A stretch of DNA of 64,000 nucleotides from Bemisia tabaci (taxonomy: Eukaryota; Arthropoda; Insecta; Hemiptera; Aleyrodidae), in contig NC_092796.1 of the NCBI RefSeq assembly GCF_918797505.1, positions 60,108,851 to 60,172,850 of the forward strand. The letters run 5' to 3'. The translations under genes and the position numbers were made by a program. The notes under the pieces were generated by a model. It worked only from the letters and a program-made list of their open reading frames with translations. It had not been told where the DNA came from and searched no databases. Below are positions 1 to 12,066 of this stretch, piece after piece. The stretch's first letter is position 1. Every line of letters begins with the position of its first letter.

Positions 1-600
1 CTCCTTTCCACGTCGTACCGCGCGATATCGGGGAGCTTTGCGCGAGATAAATAAGCTTAGGTTTGGCAACCGCGGTTCTCATGGCAAAATGACAGAACCA
101 GAATCAGGATTCTCACAGTATTTTTAGGGGGGAGTGTACGCTTTGACCTTGAACGAACCCCCTCCCCCCTTAGCCCCCACCCTTTTCAACCTGGAAGGTG
201 TGTTGTGTCGCGGCACGGCCTCTTGCTGATGTGTACCAAAGCACAGGTATGCGACTACTAGCGCTAGACCGCCTCGGCGGGTATCCGCGGAACTAAAGCA
301 ATCTAGAAAGTTGTAAGTAGGAAGAATGCAGTGAGCTGCGATCGTAAACGTGGTGTTTTTCTCCTTCGTCTGTTTTGGTTCGTGTCCGAGAATAGGTTTT
401 GCCAATTGAAAAAGTGATAAGTTGATGCGTGTGTCACCGTCCGTCACTTGTTTTTCGAGGATTTCATTAAGTTTTCGGTCGTGAAGTGTTGTGTGGAGGT
501 GTAATTCCGCCTTCAAGTGATATGTTCCGTTGGTGATTTGTATTCAACTGCGGTAATCGGCTATGCTTTCATGGATAACACTGAAATGACCGTAAGTTAT
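1..600 (+). other. Unique CpG-containing stretch; possible leader exon with donor at 592
   Basis: No repeat family of this window is found here. CpG dinucleotides are more frequent than in the following kilobases. At 571 an ATG opens MDNTEMT and runs into an excellent GTAAGT donor at 592. It could be the first exon of a gene transcribed rightward, perhaps the Eps8 leader. The long minus-strand reading frame at 124-516 has no recognisable domain. Confidence 0.2.
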
Positions 601-1914
601 CACCTCATTTGTGCTCGTTTCCTATCCTCCCTCATCTCAAAGTGGAGGATATTATGTCTAATGCTTTCGTAAAATCCGTTTGATATTCTTAATAATCAAG
701 AATTCACCTATCGTGAACGAGTCTAAAATGTATACTCACCTTTCAAATTCGTTATGTCCGCTTTTTTACAACCTGTTGCTTCCATTAACCTGTTGCCCAC
801 CTACATATTAACCCCTTTCCACACCTGTATATTTACCATCAGGTGCTTCATTCACCTGTACTCCGCCGTTATTATCGTTACTTACCTGGACCTCCGATTT
901 TCTCTTATCTAAGCTCTTGTTTCTTTAGTAGGGCTATCCATATGCTTTATTGATTTATTTACCTGTTAAATTATGAAGCTGTTGGAGTACCTCAATGCCC
1001 ACTTGACTCTACCGAGACTGAAATGTAGTTAAGCGCCTGGCCAACAAGATATCTACTCTAAAAACTTATTACAAATTTTATATCGCACTTGATTAGATTC
1101 TTTGAATTCCAAACAAAATGGTTTGAGAATTAAATGCCTCAAAATTTGACCTGAAATATGCTGAGACAGGTGCGGACAGGCAACCGGAGAAAATCCAGGT
1201 GGGCTGGTCCATATTTAGGGGTAATTTTGGTCAGCTGTCCGTCTCCTTTACATTACAGAATATTAAAAAATATGGGGTGGCATTAGGGATTTCTTTTTTA
1301 GTCCGAGTCTGCCCCTGTGCTGAGCGGTTTAAAACCGACCCATCTATTTAAAAATATTACCTTTTTTAAATCTTGGTCGATGCTGCAGAAACTTATGTCC
1401 TGTAAGATTTTGGTGAATTTTCATAATTAAAACTTTGTGTTTGAGGTTAGTATATGGCTTGCTAGGTTGGGTTTTACTAGCTGATGAAGCATCATTGGAT
1501 GGTTTGAATCGTAACTATGTTAAACCTCTAATCTGGCCTGTTATTGGAATTGCCATCCTCCTCGCAAAATAGTCTATTGAAGCGCCGTGTTAATCGAAAT
1601 TAATTCATTCATAGTTTTACACTCCTCAGCAACTTTTTCATTCAGACTTAAGAGTTTGTTGTTAAATAAAAATCATCAAATGCGCACTATAAGTTTTCTT
1701 AAAGAATAGAATAGAACTTCATAAGCACCACGTCCGGGAAAGTATCCCAGAAGCTAAGTTTGGCTACGATGGGAGTATTTTTTTTTCTACCTTCTTAGTC
1801 AGGTTTAACTTTCAGGATTACTTTAGAGCAGACATTTCCCAAAAATGACATGATATTTACATTAAACCTATCACCCCCACCTACCGCTGATGTGACGTTA
1901 CAGAGCCCTCTTTC
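601..1914. other. No feature recognised
   Basis: AT-rich, intron-like sequence with no open frame of note and no match to the repeat families found elsewhere in the window. Confidence 0.5.
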
Positions 1915-2231
1915 ATACATGGAGAACAAAACTTTGTGCGTGGGACTCGAAGTTGAGTTCATATGGATCTCTGAAGTTTTCGGATCATGTATCTAAAAAC
2001 TTGAGGTCCAGCTGCCAAAGTTCAGGTCAGACATCGAGGCACTTCGGTATGTACCGGAGTACTTCAGATGTGTGACCCGAACCCTTCGGTATGTATCAAT
2101 GTACTTCAGATGTCTGACCCGAACTTCGGCAACTGGACCTGAAGTTCTTAAACACGTGATCCTAAATCTTCAGAGATCCATATGCCCTCAACTTCGGGTT
2201 CCACGCACGAAGTTTTTTTCTCCGTGTTTGT
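1915..2231. repeat. Foldback element, about 315 bp, arms about 140 bp
   Basis: The left arm (1915-2060) and right arm (2090-2231) are imperfect reverse complements: ACTTTGTGCGTGGGACTCGA against the complement of the sequence around 2190-2212. The centre also holds two direct copies of a CTTCGGTATGTA...GACCCGAAC segment, about 55 bases apart. No coding capacity. Confidence 0.75.
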
Positions 2232-2670
2232 AAAGTTGACGCAAGGACGAAGTTTCATGGTAGGAGTCATTTTCATAAAAATAGGTTTAACTACTGCAAA
2301 TACATAACTTGGTGCCAAAATTCCAGTGGAAATAACAATTCTAGCCTTTCAAACAAGAGTGTTTTGTGTCGACATCTGCTGAAGTTGCCTTTTCTGTGCA
2401 TGTGATTTCCTTGCTAGAGTGGAATAAGTAGGTGAGGTTGTCAACTATTCAACATATAGGTCAACTAAATAACTTACTTATAGGGTGATGCAAAAGTTCT
2501 ACACCACCCTTATAATCCCATTTGTATTCCGTGCGCAGTCCTTGAGATTAGTTCCCCATTCCATTCAACCCTCAAGCACTGAATATCTTACGGCCTGATC
2601 CAAACCAACGATACACCCTAGCATGAGTGGTCTATTAAGCCATCGTGCACGTTTGGTCGGTGAATAAATA
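2232..2670. other. No feature recognised
   Basis: Intergenic or intron-like sequence with no supported feature. Confidence 0.5.
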
Positions 2671-3166
2671 CAGGGTTGTCACAGTCAGGGAAAACCGGGA
2701 AATGCCAGGGAAAATGACGAAAATGTCAGGGAATAATCGTCAAATCACCTTCATTTGCTTTCTCAAGTGGGTTTGGCAGGGTGTCTAGCATCAGGATTTT
2801 CCTGAATTTCCCGATTCTATCCGGATTTGAGGGAAAATCGGTCGTAAAATCAGGATTTGAGAAAAGATTTCCAATCGGTTTTTTTATCAAGCTAGATTTG
2901 TGAAGTTACCTACTCCTAATATTTCTCTGCAAAAAATCAGGATTTGACAAAAATTATGAAATCAGGATTTAGCAGTCAAAAATCAGGAAAAATCAGAATT
3001 TCATCAGGATTTCCCGAAATGAAGAAACACTAGACACGACACCCTGTTGACGTTGCGAACAACAAATTTTCAACATTTTTTAACAATCTGGCATTTGTTC
3101 AATTGTCAAGGAATTTCCCCAAAAAAATGTCAGGGAATTTAATTTTCCAAATTCTGTGGCAACCCT
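2671..3166. repeat. CAGGG-ended short element (family A, copy 1) with family F element inside
   Basis: Starts CAGGGTTGTCACAGTCAGGG and ends GTGGCAACCCTG, an imperfect terminal inverted repeat. The inside repeats the phrase GTCAGGGAA several times. The copy is split by another element at 2777-3046; removing it restores continuity with other family A copies at GTGGGTTTG / ACGTT. Confidence 0.75.
2777..3046. mobile_element. Family F element, copy 1 (270 bp)
   Basis: Ends CAGGGTGTCTAGCATCAGG and CTAGACACGACACCCTG are inverted repeats. The body is rich in the phrase ATCAGGATTT. A second copy lies at 42915-43176. It is inserted into a family A repeat. TTG on both sides may be a short target duplication, but this is not clean. 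Confidence 0.7.
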
Positions 3167-5578
3167 GTTAATACTTTTTCTGAGATTTTCCAACATCCAA
3201 GCGGTTTTCTATGAACGTATGCCCGAAGCAAGCATAGAAGCTGCGGCACGCGTCTAATAATCGTTAAGGTGATTCCAAGTGATCTAGGGAAGGCAACCGC
3301 CACCACGTAGCGCTGCTACGTGAGTGAGTCTTCAGGAAGGAATTGTCGTCGCCACTTTGATTTTTATGAAGGAAATCGATCCATAACGTGTAGCCGCATA
3401 AATTCTGAGCACAATGATACCAAATTTGTCAAGAATTATTGCAAAAATATACCCGAAAGTACGGGAACGGATTTTACATAGGGTATCGTAATGAGTAAGA
3501 GAGAGATAGCGATATGCCGATGTCAGCTGCATGCTGCATGGTTGCCGTTGCGGTTGCCCAATTCCTACTTTTGGGTTGCCCCGTGGATCGCCCTGATTGT
3601 TTTGATTTCGTTTTCTGAGTTCTCACTCTGCGAATAATTAGATTGCTGACTATCGTATTAGAAATGCAATAGTGAAAATATTCATCCGTGTAAGATGTGT
3701 CGTAAAATGTGTCAACTATCGTTTTCGCGACAAGTTTGAACCAGATTTGTGCTAATACCATAAATTATGTAAATTCATTATTTGTTTCATGTTTGTTTCC
3801 ATACAAGTTTAGAGGTTAGCAATGAACAGTTCCTTTGCTCCTTGATGTAGATACATAACAATATTTTTTACATCGGATGTTTGACACTGCAAAAGCAGTG
3901 AACCATTACAAAATTGTGATGTCAGGTAATACAGCCTCCCACTACCTTGTTGTTTCGAATTCAGGTGTATCGATGATACTTCGCCAATGGTTTCGTTACA
4001 GCACTGAAAACCTAACAAAGAAAGTTACGCAGTCTTTGATTCAACCCTCTTTCTCCTCCCCAATTCTATCTTTCGTAGATGCCTTTACAAGCCTCTGAAT
4101 GTTTCATAGAGTGCCTGCTTCAAACTTCCATCCCGACTGTGATCTTCCTCATAATGGTCGTAGAACGTCCAAATAGTTGGCCAACCTATAGAGTGCGGAA
4201 GAATTATTCCATCCATTAGACCTTGAAAGTAATTGTAAGAACGAGGATGAAAAATCCTCCTTCCCATGTTGAATGCCTGACAACTAACTTACTCAAGTAA
4301 CCCAATTGTTGAAACTTTAACTGGCTATGTCAGCAAGATAAGACAAGATATTGCCCCATCTGCGCTGCGTAATATATCGATTTCCGATTCTTGTCGTGCC
4401 GACATAAATGTAAAAATCAGGCTGCTGATCTACCATTCTAACTGAAAGACCTTATAATTGCAGAGTGAAATGACAGGAGTGGATTTTTTGTGTATGTGTG
4501 ATGACACTTAGTGATCACAGGTGTCGCGAAAGGAAAAGTGGAGACAGCTCTGTGACAGAATTCATGTTTCTTGCCATAAGAGATAGGAGTGTAGTGTTGG
4601 GATGATCCACTGATCTAGCAATGTGAAATTAGTATTAGGTATGATAAAGCTCAGAAGAACACATTGGTCTGTCCTGTTCTGTCCTCAACATCATGTGATC
4701 AAGAGTGTTTTGGGGTCTTTCCAAAGGTCAGTTCGTGTCCTCTCAATGAGAAGAACTTGATTTTGGAAAGGCCTGCTGGCATTACTTTCACTCATCAAAA
4801 CCATAACTTTTAAAAAGCATTTAATGCTAAGCAGCTACTGGAGGTAAGAAATCACAAGACATCAAAATTCAATCAGAATTGAAAATACCGAAGTAAGTAT
4901 TTAATTTTACTTTTTTCAGTATTGACTTAACTTAAAATAATTCATGTCGCTAAGTGTACTTACTCCTCACTATCAATCGTAAATTCACTTCCACTAAATT
5001 TTGTCTCAATAACTATTTGAATCACGCAGGTCACTAGTTCAAGACAAGTTCTGTTATTGGTCCAATCTCAAATTAAATTTGATCGATCTCTCCCTGCCGG
5101 TTCCGTTTAAAGATTTCAAAATACCTTCGTTTCGTCAACTTAGTAATGGGCACTTTTCCCTACAGAACTGTTACGTTTAGGTTACCAAATTTCTGTTGAA
5201 TGAGAGGAACAGTTGCACAAGCATAGTAACAACAGAAGCGCTATAAAGTTTTGAATTTCTTTCCTTCAGATGTTGGCTTGCATAAATTCTATTTTTACAA
5301 AATCATAGGTCAATAAATCAATTCAAGAGACCTGAATAAATCCTGTCTGTGAAAATTTGAATTAAAATTATACCTTAGAAACTGCTTCAGATTAGATTCC
5401 TTTTAAATCTCATAAAATGTTTTATCCTCTTTTATGCTTCAAACTTTCTGTTCTTGAATTTCTTAAATTTTCTTTTGGAAGTTAAGTATAAGGGTTCTCA
5501 GACGTTCAATTAAAGCAACATACATACTTTTAACATTTCAGTTGGCGGATTCTGAAGATAAGAAGCTTGAGATGAGGT
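3167..5578. other. Mostly unassigned; one odd minus-strand frame at 4085-4279
   Basis: The minus-strand frame 4279 to 4085 reads AFNMGRRIFHPRSYNYFQGL then a Trp/His/Asp-rich segment ending FRGL-stop. The composition is protein-like and it could be a 3' coding exon or a gene fragment, but I recognise no family. A 26-base stretch at 3264-3289 recurs inverted at 9717-9742. Nothing else is supported. Confidence 0.3.
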
Positions 5579-5831
5579 CTGCCGTGCTAAGGAAAAATGC
5601 TGTATGGACCTTCAGGCGTTGCCAAATTTCCTTTGATAAAATACAAATTTCCTGGTAAACTTATGAATATCTTCCTTCCAATTTTTCAGATAATTTTGTT
5701 CACAATTTAACCTAAAGCCCCTGAAAATTTCAAGGGAGAATATTCATATCTTTCCTCCAAAATAAACATTTTGTAGGAGGAAATCTGGTAACTCTCGAAT
5801 GTTCATAGGACGTTTTTCCTTGGCACGGCAG
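5579..5831. mobile_element. Family Q short inverted-repeat element, copy 1 (253 bp)
   Basis: Begins CTGCCGTGCTAAGGAAAAAT and ends with the complement (GTTTTTCCTTGGCACGGCAG). Other copies at 29522-29773 and 29993-30234, and partial matches at 13449-13490 and 47744-47800. No coding frame, so it is a MITE-type element. Superfamily not assigned because no clean target duplication was seen. Confidence 0.8.
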
Positions 5832-6414
5832 AGATGTACTTCACATTCTAGAAGCAAAAGGGAGCATTTCCCTCACTTCCTTCTCTCACAGGGAAGATTG
5901 TGGATCAAAGCAAGAAATTTCCTATACCTATAAGTTCCAGGCTACTTGGTTTAACAATACAAGGAAACCCTCGAAGAAAAACATACCTACAATGCATATT
6001 AACGTTCCAACATATTCCAGACTTGCCCCTCCTTGCTCTGGACTTGACAGGAAAATTTTATGCATACATTTATATTTTTGAAATTGATAAAAAAAAAAAC
6101 CTTGAGAAAGTAATGACGTTTTAATTTCAAAATTAGTACTTTTAACTATTTTTAATCATTTACATTTTTTATTTTTAAATTCATATGATCCCTGCAAACA
6201 GAAGAAATTTCATTCCATCTAAGATTCATATTTTTCTTGCTTTTAATTTTTCTCATGAGGGAAAACGTTTGTCAAATCGTTTACAATTATTATGGAGAAA
6301 AGCTCAAGTTAAACTAGATGATCGCAGCAAACAGGTTACTGTAAGAATGGAACTCAGAAAATATATAACTTTTTTAAGTTGCGCAAAACTGGATGGTTTT
6401 ATCCTGTTTATTCT
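5832..6414. other. No feature recognised
   Basis: AT-rich. Two short plus-strand frames (5900-6124 and 6185-6442) have low-complexity translations and no recognisable domain. Confidence 0.5.
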
Positions 6415-6422
6415 CAGAGGTC

Positions 6423-6586
6423 CAGTGGCGAGGCGTGAATGATCGGTTACCGATATCTCCAGATTTGAAGCTATGGTAATGAATCGCTTATTAAAGTATT
6501 CGTTGCTAACACCCTGTTTATTGACTCATTTCCATAGGTTTAAAGGGTCGATCAATGGATATATCGCAAAGCACGCCCTGCCACTG
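6423..6586. mobile_element. Family N hAT-type MITE, copy 1 (164 bp)
   Basis: Ends CAGTGGCGAGGCGTG and CACGCCCTGCCACTG are inverted repeats. It is flanked by a perfect 8-bp target duplication CAGAGGTC (6415-6422 and 6587-6594). CAGTGGCG termini with an 8-bp duplication are typical of hAT elements. Three further copies are at 25524, 31505 and 31847. Confidence 0.92.
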
Positions 6587-6594
6587 CAGAGGTC

Positions 6595-8516
6595 CATAGT
6601 TGTTTTCAATAAAGCTTACCAAAATCTTTAAAAGTGTGAATGAATGAAAACCAGCAAAACTTATCTAATAAAGAAAATAAAAAATTTATTAAGATAATGA
6701 GAGAAAATTTACACACATTAAGAGAGACGCTGCCAGACCATTCTAACTATGACTTATTTATTCTAACTTCAAATACTATGATACTCTGATTTCTAACCCT
6801 TTAGGATACCTACATGTAACGTTTGAGTTTTAGCGATTAAATTTAAAGAGTAATTTCTAGAACTAAAGAAAGTAAGATAGGTAAGACTAAGGGGGAAAAC
6901 GATGCTCCTTGTGGCGTCTGAAGAAAATTTGAAGCCAGTCAGTCCCTACTGAGATGTGGAAAATTTCACCGATAGCGACAAGATAGACCCTGCATTTACT
7001 CTAAGTCCAGTTCCAGTTCTGGAATATGGGAGCACAGGATTGTCTGATTCATATGACTGGGGTGGTCTCTCTGCAAAAGAACATAAGGCATTTCATCAAA
7101 ATTAAAAACTAAACAGTTTAGAAAATGATTATTGTTAAGTAGCATTTGACGAGCACAAAGACATGGAAGGTAGCCAACAAGACAATCCGATTTGATTGCC
7201 ACATCCGGAAGTTACAGGGGAGGAGGGGAATGAAAATCACAGGAACCTCCCAGGAGAAGGGAGGGGATTCCCAACAATAATTCACTGATTCTTCGCCTCT
7301 CATGAGAATTCTTGGTAGAAAAGGACAATAGAGAACAGAGTGCAATGGCTAAGGCCGAAAAATATCCTTCCATTGAACCGTTTCAAAAGCCTTCTATTAT
7401 ATTTTTTGTTCTTCTGAAAAAGAAACTGACGAAAATATATGATTCAAATTGTTATGAAAATATTTACGATTGTGTTAGAAATTATACAGAATATTTTAAG
7501 GAAAACTGTTGGTTCATGTATTCCTTAAAAAATTAATAAAGCATGAGCGGAGGTATAAGCACATTGCATTTGGAGGTGCACAAACAATTTCTACCGTACA
7601 GAACTCTTCTTGAACTTATTTTGAATAGACCCGTGTACTTAGCTAAATTTCTCAATACAGTGTGTTACGACCCTCTAGATCTGAGCTACTCATATAGTCT
7701 CTGTGATTAATGAACGTGGATTCACTGATTAGCTAATTTTTTCTTTCCTTACCTCCTTGGAGAGAGTTCACCAATTTCAGAGTTGGCATGAGGCGAATTA
7801 TGAATTTTCTTTCTGAGGGAGGTAGGGGGTCGCAGTGCACTTGCATCAAGGAGGGTCAGTGAGCAAGGGAAGGCACCCACCTGGGGTAGTGGGGAACACC
7901 TACAGCTTCAAGGAGAGATCTTTTACATTCTTTGATTTCACATAAAAAATGTTGATAAAATTTTGCAGAATACAAAAATATCGCGTAGATATTTTGCAAA
8001 ATCCCTTACCTTTTCTGGAGAGCACCCTCTATCTCCAAAGGTCCAAAGGTCACTGGTGCCCACTCTGGTTGGATCAGATCACAAGAATTGGTGTTCATTG
8101 AGTTAAACGTCCGGTTCTGGCAATATCCTTACAGAGAATCCCAGTAGAGAGTGACAGGATTCACTAAAATTAATGCTGCATCAGTATGATCCTTTGACTT
8201 GACACTTGGACACCTCCTGGAAAAGAAACATGCATTCCTGATGAAATGAATGGCAAAGGATGGTTTTTCAGAGCAGAACATTGTATAGAAAATTTCTGTA
8301 AAATAAGCCAAGTACCTAAGTAGGCACTCTTAATAATCTACTCGATCGTCCCTCCTTCAACTGCAAAGCTCATATTATCCAGAAATTGAAGGTACCTCTT
8401 ACCTGTTCAAGCATTCATTTCCTTTCTAAAATTACTTACCGTTAAAGTAATTTCTATTATCGTGTCCATCCTCTCATTCAATGAACCAAATCAAAGTTCG
8501 GTCAGAGCATACTTCA
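6595..8516. other. No feature recognised
   Basis: About 1.9 kb with no repeat copy I could match and no convincing exon. Short minus-strand frames at 6996-7345 and 8129-8311 have no family resemblance. Confidence 0.45.
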
Positions 8517-8775
8517 ATTGGACCGCGTTAAACAGAAAGGAACCAAGCCACATCAGCTATTGCCAAAGTTAACCGGGCCATTTAGTTTTTTACGAGAGGA
8601 CGTTTGTGTGGATTCCTTTGAAATTTTTAAGGAATTAGCTTCGTACTCTGGAGAAAATCCACTGAAATTTGCACAAAAATCCGCACAACCGTTTTCATGT
8701 AAAAATTTAAATTGCCCGATTAAATTTGGGAATAGCTGATGTGGCTTGGTTCCTTTCTGTTTAACGCAGTCCAAT
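8517..8775. mobile_element. Family E MITE, copy 1 (about 260 bp)
   Basis: Long terminal inverted repeats: ATTGGACCGCGTTAAACAGA at the left, complement at the right, continuing through AAGGAACCAAGCCACATCAG. Copies at 22010-22270 and 47173-47428. The two strands encode nearly the same short frame because the element is almost palindromic; neither is a gene. Confidence 0.88.
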
Positions 8776-9756
8776 TACAATTGACTTAATATTCCAGAGA
8801 CACTGAAAGTTAGATAAGCAACAGGAAAAATTCACTGAACACACATATATTTTTTAAAAATGCATAAAACTTCCCCTTTGAATTTTTGGGTCAGCCACCG
8901 TCCCCTTACAACATAGTCAGTGTCGCGCTATTGCTTCGCTGGAATCCTTGTCAAAAGATTTCAGCCTTTTGAGGTGTGGGGTCGGAAATCTAGCTGTCTT
9001 TGCTCATTGGTTTTAATTCATGATTCAAGATACAGGGTCTTTGGTTCGTCTCTGAGAGTGCATAAACATACTCGGAACATACGCGCTTTCATTTACCAAC
9101 TAATGAGAATTGTTGGCGCAAATATAGTGTTCACCCCAGTCTCCGTATATTTTGCTTGTTCCTCTAAAGTATTTGCGCCTACTGGAATAATAGGGGTTGC
9201 GTTTGAAGAAGTAAATAGAGTGTAAGAACTTACCTAAGTTACAGTGCGGTGAGCAGGTCCAGTGCACTCGATTCCGTCCCAAAATCTTGTTAAACACAAG
9301 TTCCACTCGCGATTTTTCCACAATGATGGCATTAGAATAACAAGCAAGAAAAAAACGGGAAATTCTATTCCTTATACGTAAAGGCGGTAGAGTCTTTATC
9401 AGATAAACAATTTGAACATTGTATATTGTGCAGGTAAACAGAAGACATAACCTAAAGTTAGGTAAACAAAACAACAACAATCATGGCGGTCACTTTTCTC
9501 ACGGCCGCTTTTCCTCACCTCAAAATCTGTTACCGTACTTTCACCTCGTAAACTGAACCAATCTCGATGAAAAATACATCAAAAAATAATACAAAAAATT
9601 AGCTATAAGTTATGGATCCGATTTTGGAAATCTTCGCAGGGAATTTGAAGTAATAGACGATTTACTGGTCGCTTCAGAAAAACGACTAGTGGTGCTCTCT
9701 GCGCGGATACGAGCTGTCCCTAGATCACTTGGAATCACCTTAAAGCTAAACCGGCC
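8776..9756. other. No gene recognised
   Basis: Contains overlapping plus (8920-9225) and minus (9100-9480) frames without recognisable domains. Positions 9717-9742 repeat, inverted, the 26 bases at 3264-3289. Confidence 0.4.
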
Positions 9757-10241
9757 GCCGCGCGCCGCACAGTGGATCGAGTCAATAGGAGAGGTCGGAC
9801 AAAATTTGGAAACTTTAAACGCTCATAACTCCGTTTATGTAAGACTTCGAGGTCCTAAGAGTGGTTTCATTGATTTCCTCGTGAAATTTTCTTCTAGAAT
9901 CACCCCTTATTGTTCAAAATGTAACGAAACAAACATCACACTGGAAAAGAAAAACACATTGGATCCAGAGTCCAGACTCTTGAAAACATTGACAAGAAAA
10001 AGGACTCTTGATTCAATCAGATTTAAGCTTAAATCAAGAACCGAGCCTCTTAATTTGAGCGGATTTCCTTTTGATCTAAGCTTAAATCTGATTGAATCAA
10101 GAGTCCTTTTTCTTGTCAATGTTTTCAAGAGTCTGGACTCTAGATCCAATGTGTTTTTTTCCAGTGTAAAATTTGCAGTTTCAGTCAAAAATTTCATGTG
10201 CGACCTCTCTGATTGATTCGATCTACTGTGCGGCGCGCCGG
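9757..10241. mobile_element. Family C GC-ended inverted-repeat element, copy 1, split by a family B element
   Basis: Termini CGCGCCGCACAGTGGATCGA and complement (TCTACTGTGCGGCGCG). The intact homologue is at 38364-38620 and a degraded one at 28680-28880. In this copy the body is interrupted exactly at AAACAT by the 228-bp palindrome at 9939-10166. Confidence 0.85.
9939..10166. mobile_element. Family B palindromic CACTGG element, copy 1 (228 bp)
   Basis: Near-perfect palindrome from CACTGGAAAAG to TTCCAGTG, with a HindIII-like AAGCTTAAAT in each arm. Flanks are CA and TA. Uninterrupted family C copies read CA or TA once at this point, so the element duplicated 2 bp. CACTG ends with a 2-bp duplication fit the CACTA/CMC group (inference). 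Confidence 0.93.
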
Positions 10242-10538
10242 GCAGTAGCAAGCCCTTGAGGAAAGGGAACTCGAGAAATTGCTGAACTTGGTCGCCGGCC
10301 GGCCAATTGCGACAAGAGAAAATGAGGAATAATGGAGGAGCCGCGCAGCTAGCGACCACTCTTGACGAACGAAAATATTCAGGTCATTGTTTACATGTCT
10401 TGTACATTTATTCATAGAAATCAGGTCAATTTTGTTAACACGTTCTGCATTTCCGAGTCTAGTCCGTCAGAGCTATGACGTTTGCTATTTGCCCTTGCCC
10501 CTTGGGTCAAGTCACGCAGGCAATGATGATAAGGATCC

Positions 10539-11044
10539 CAGGGTTGCCACAGTCAGGGAATTTTAAAAAGTCAGGGAAAACCTGGAAATGTCACGGAGAA
10601 TGACGAAAATCTCCGGGAAAAATTGTTAAGCACCTTTATTTGTGTTCCAGAATGGGTTTGACGTTCCGAACAACAAAGTTTGCCCAAAAACTACACTGGA
10701 AAAAAAAACACATTGGATCTAGAGTCCAGGTTCTTGAAAACATTGACAAGAGAAAATACTCTTGATTCAATCAGATTTTTGCTTAAATCACAAGGAAATC
10801 CGCTCAAATTAAGAGGCTTGGTTCTTGATTGAAGCAAAAATCCGATTGAATTAAGAGTATTTTTTCTTGTCGATGTTTTCAAGAGTCAGGACTCCAGATC
10901 CAATGTGTTTTTTTTTTTTTTTTTTTTTTTCTTTCCAGAGTACCTAATGTCTTTTTGACCATCTGGCATATCTTCGTGTGTCAATGACTTACACCAAAAT
11001 ATGTCAGGAAAATTTCATTTTCTGGATTTGGTGGGAACCGTGGG
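10539..11044. repeat. Family A repeat, copy 2, split by a family B element
   Basis: Begins CAGGGTTGCCACAGTCAGGG; the right end (GGTGGGAACC) is decayed. It is interrupted at 10694-10940. The following ~150 bp (11045-11200) are shared with 16511-16650, so a larger unit was duplicated. Confidence 0.75.
10694..10940. mobile_element. Family B palindromic CACTGG element, copy 2 (247 bp)
   Basis: CACTGG to CCAGAG, flanked by TA on each side (10692-10693 and 10941-10942). It is longer than the other copies because its T run has expanded to more than 20. Inserted in a family A repeat. Confidence 0.9.
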
Positions 11045-11200
11045 AGCCGTGTTTCTTTGTTTTGACTTATGGCTTTCTTCAGAAATGCCATGTCTTTTTG
11101 GACGAAAAACCAATCTACTGACGACCAGAAACTAAATTGTAGGGTTCTATGCCGCGGAACATACAATTGTCGAATGTGCATGCAAAATGCGACTACCATA
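11045..11200. repeat. Segment shared with 16511-16650
   Basis: Shares TTTGTTTTGACT, GGCTTTCTTCAGAA and GCCATGTCTTTTT and continues to the AACATACAATTGTCGAATGTG region. Both copies follow a family A repeat directly. Confidence 0.7.
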
Positions 11201-11719
11201 TGTACTTGTAAAAGGTAGTCCTCTCAGATTTTGAGTCGGAACGTTCTAGGAGAGAAAGCAATCATTTCTCGAAGATTTGGTTATGCTTTGAACTGAAAGC
11301 AGGAGTACAGGAGGTTCTTTTGTCGACGCAGTTCCGAGCAACCAGGAATTCAACCTACGCATAATGACATAGCGCGTCCGCAGTAATTTTCAACAAATTA
11401 ATAGGAATGTTCTAAAAATGTAACGCGATCTCATTAACTTTCCAAAAATTATTGCTTTCTCAGATATCTCTCAAAACTTCAACACTTTACGCAGTAATTT
11501 TCTCAGAAAAGTCAACGCTATCGCACGAAGTCTTATAAAATACTCGTGTCAGCATCCTTGGCATGAGTTTTCGTGAAAATAAGCGCGTTGAACGTTCACT
11601 TTTGAGAATAAAACCGACTACTTGATTCGTGTAACTGAACGTTCGATGCATGTAATCAAATTTCGGTTACTTGAATGGAAAGTTGAGTTTGACGAATCGT
11701 ATCGTTGAGATGCTATAAA
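11201..11719. other. No feature recognised
   Basis: No repeat match or exon seen. Confidence 0.5.
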
Positions 11720-12066
11720 ACATAGTGTTCTCCTTCATTTTATGGCTATGAAATTTTATTTTCTTGGAAGTCGAAATAGTTGTATACCTATCGCGTGTTT
11801 CGCCCAATCCAATTTTTCTGCTGCTGCGTTAAAGTCTCGGAGTCAGCTCAAATGCGTCCATGCTCTCCTTCATTTCGTGCATATGTATTTTTACCTACTC
11901 AGAAGTTGAAGTAGTCGTATCACGTGTTTCACCCCATCTACTTTTCTACCGCTGCGTTAAAGTCTCTAAGTCCGACGATTAGAGTTAACGTTCTCCTTCA
12001 TATTTCGTGGATATGCAATTTATCTACTTGGAAGTCGAAATAGATGTATGACGCGTTTCGCCAAAA
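11720..12066. repeat. Degenerate tandem repeat, about 2.5 units of 125-145 bp
   Basis: Each unit runs TTCTCCTTCAT...TCGTGG/CATATG...CTTGGAAGTCGAAATAG...CGCGTTTCGCC and then GCTGCGTTAAAGTCTC. Units start near 11727, 11868 and 11991. The function is unknown. Confidence 0.7.

Noticed and set aside
8518..8774. Pair of 73-codon frames, plus and minus
   Set aside because: The near-palindromic family E MITE makes both strands similar; the peptide recurs in the other MITE copies.
9689..10359. Frames of 150-175 codons on both strands
   Set aside because: They cross the palindromic CACTGG element, whose arms give the same peptide on both strands ([14 protein letters not shown]), also seen at every other copy.
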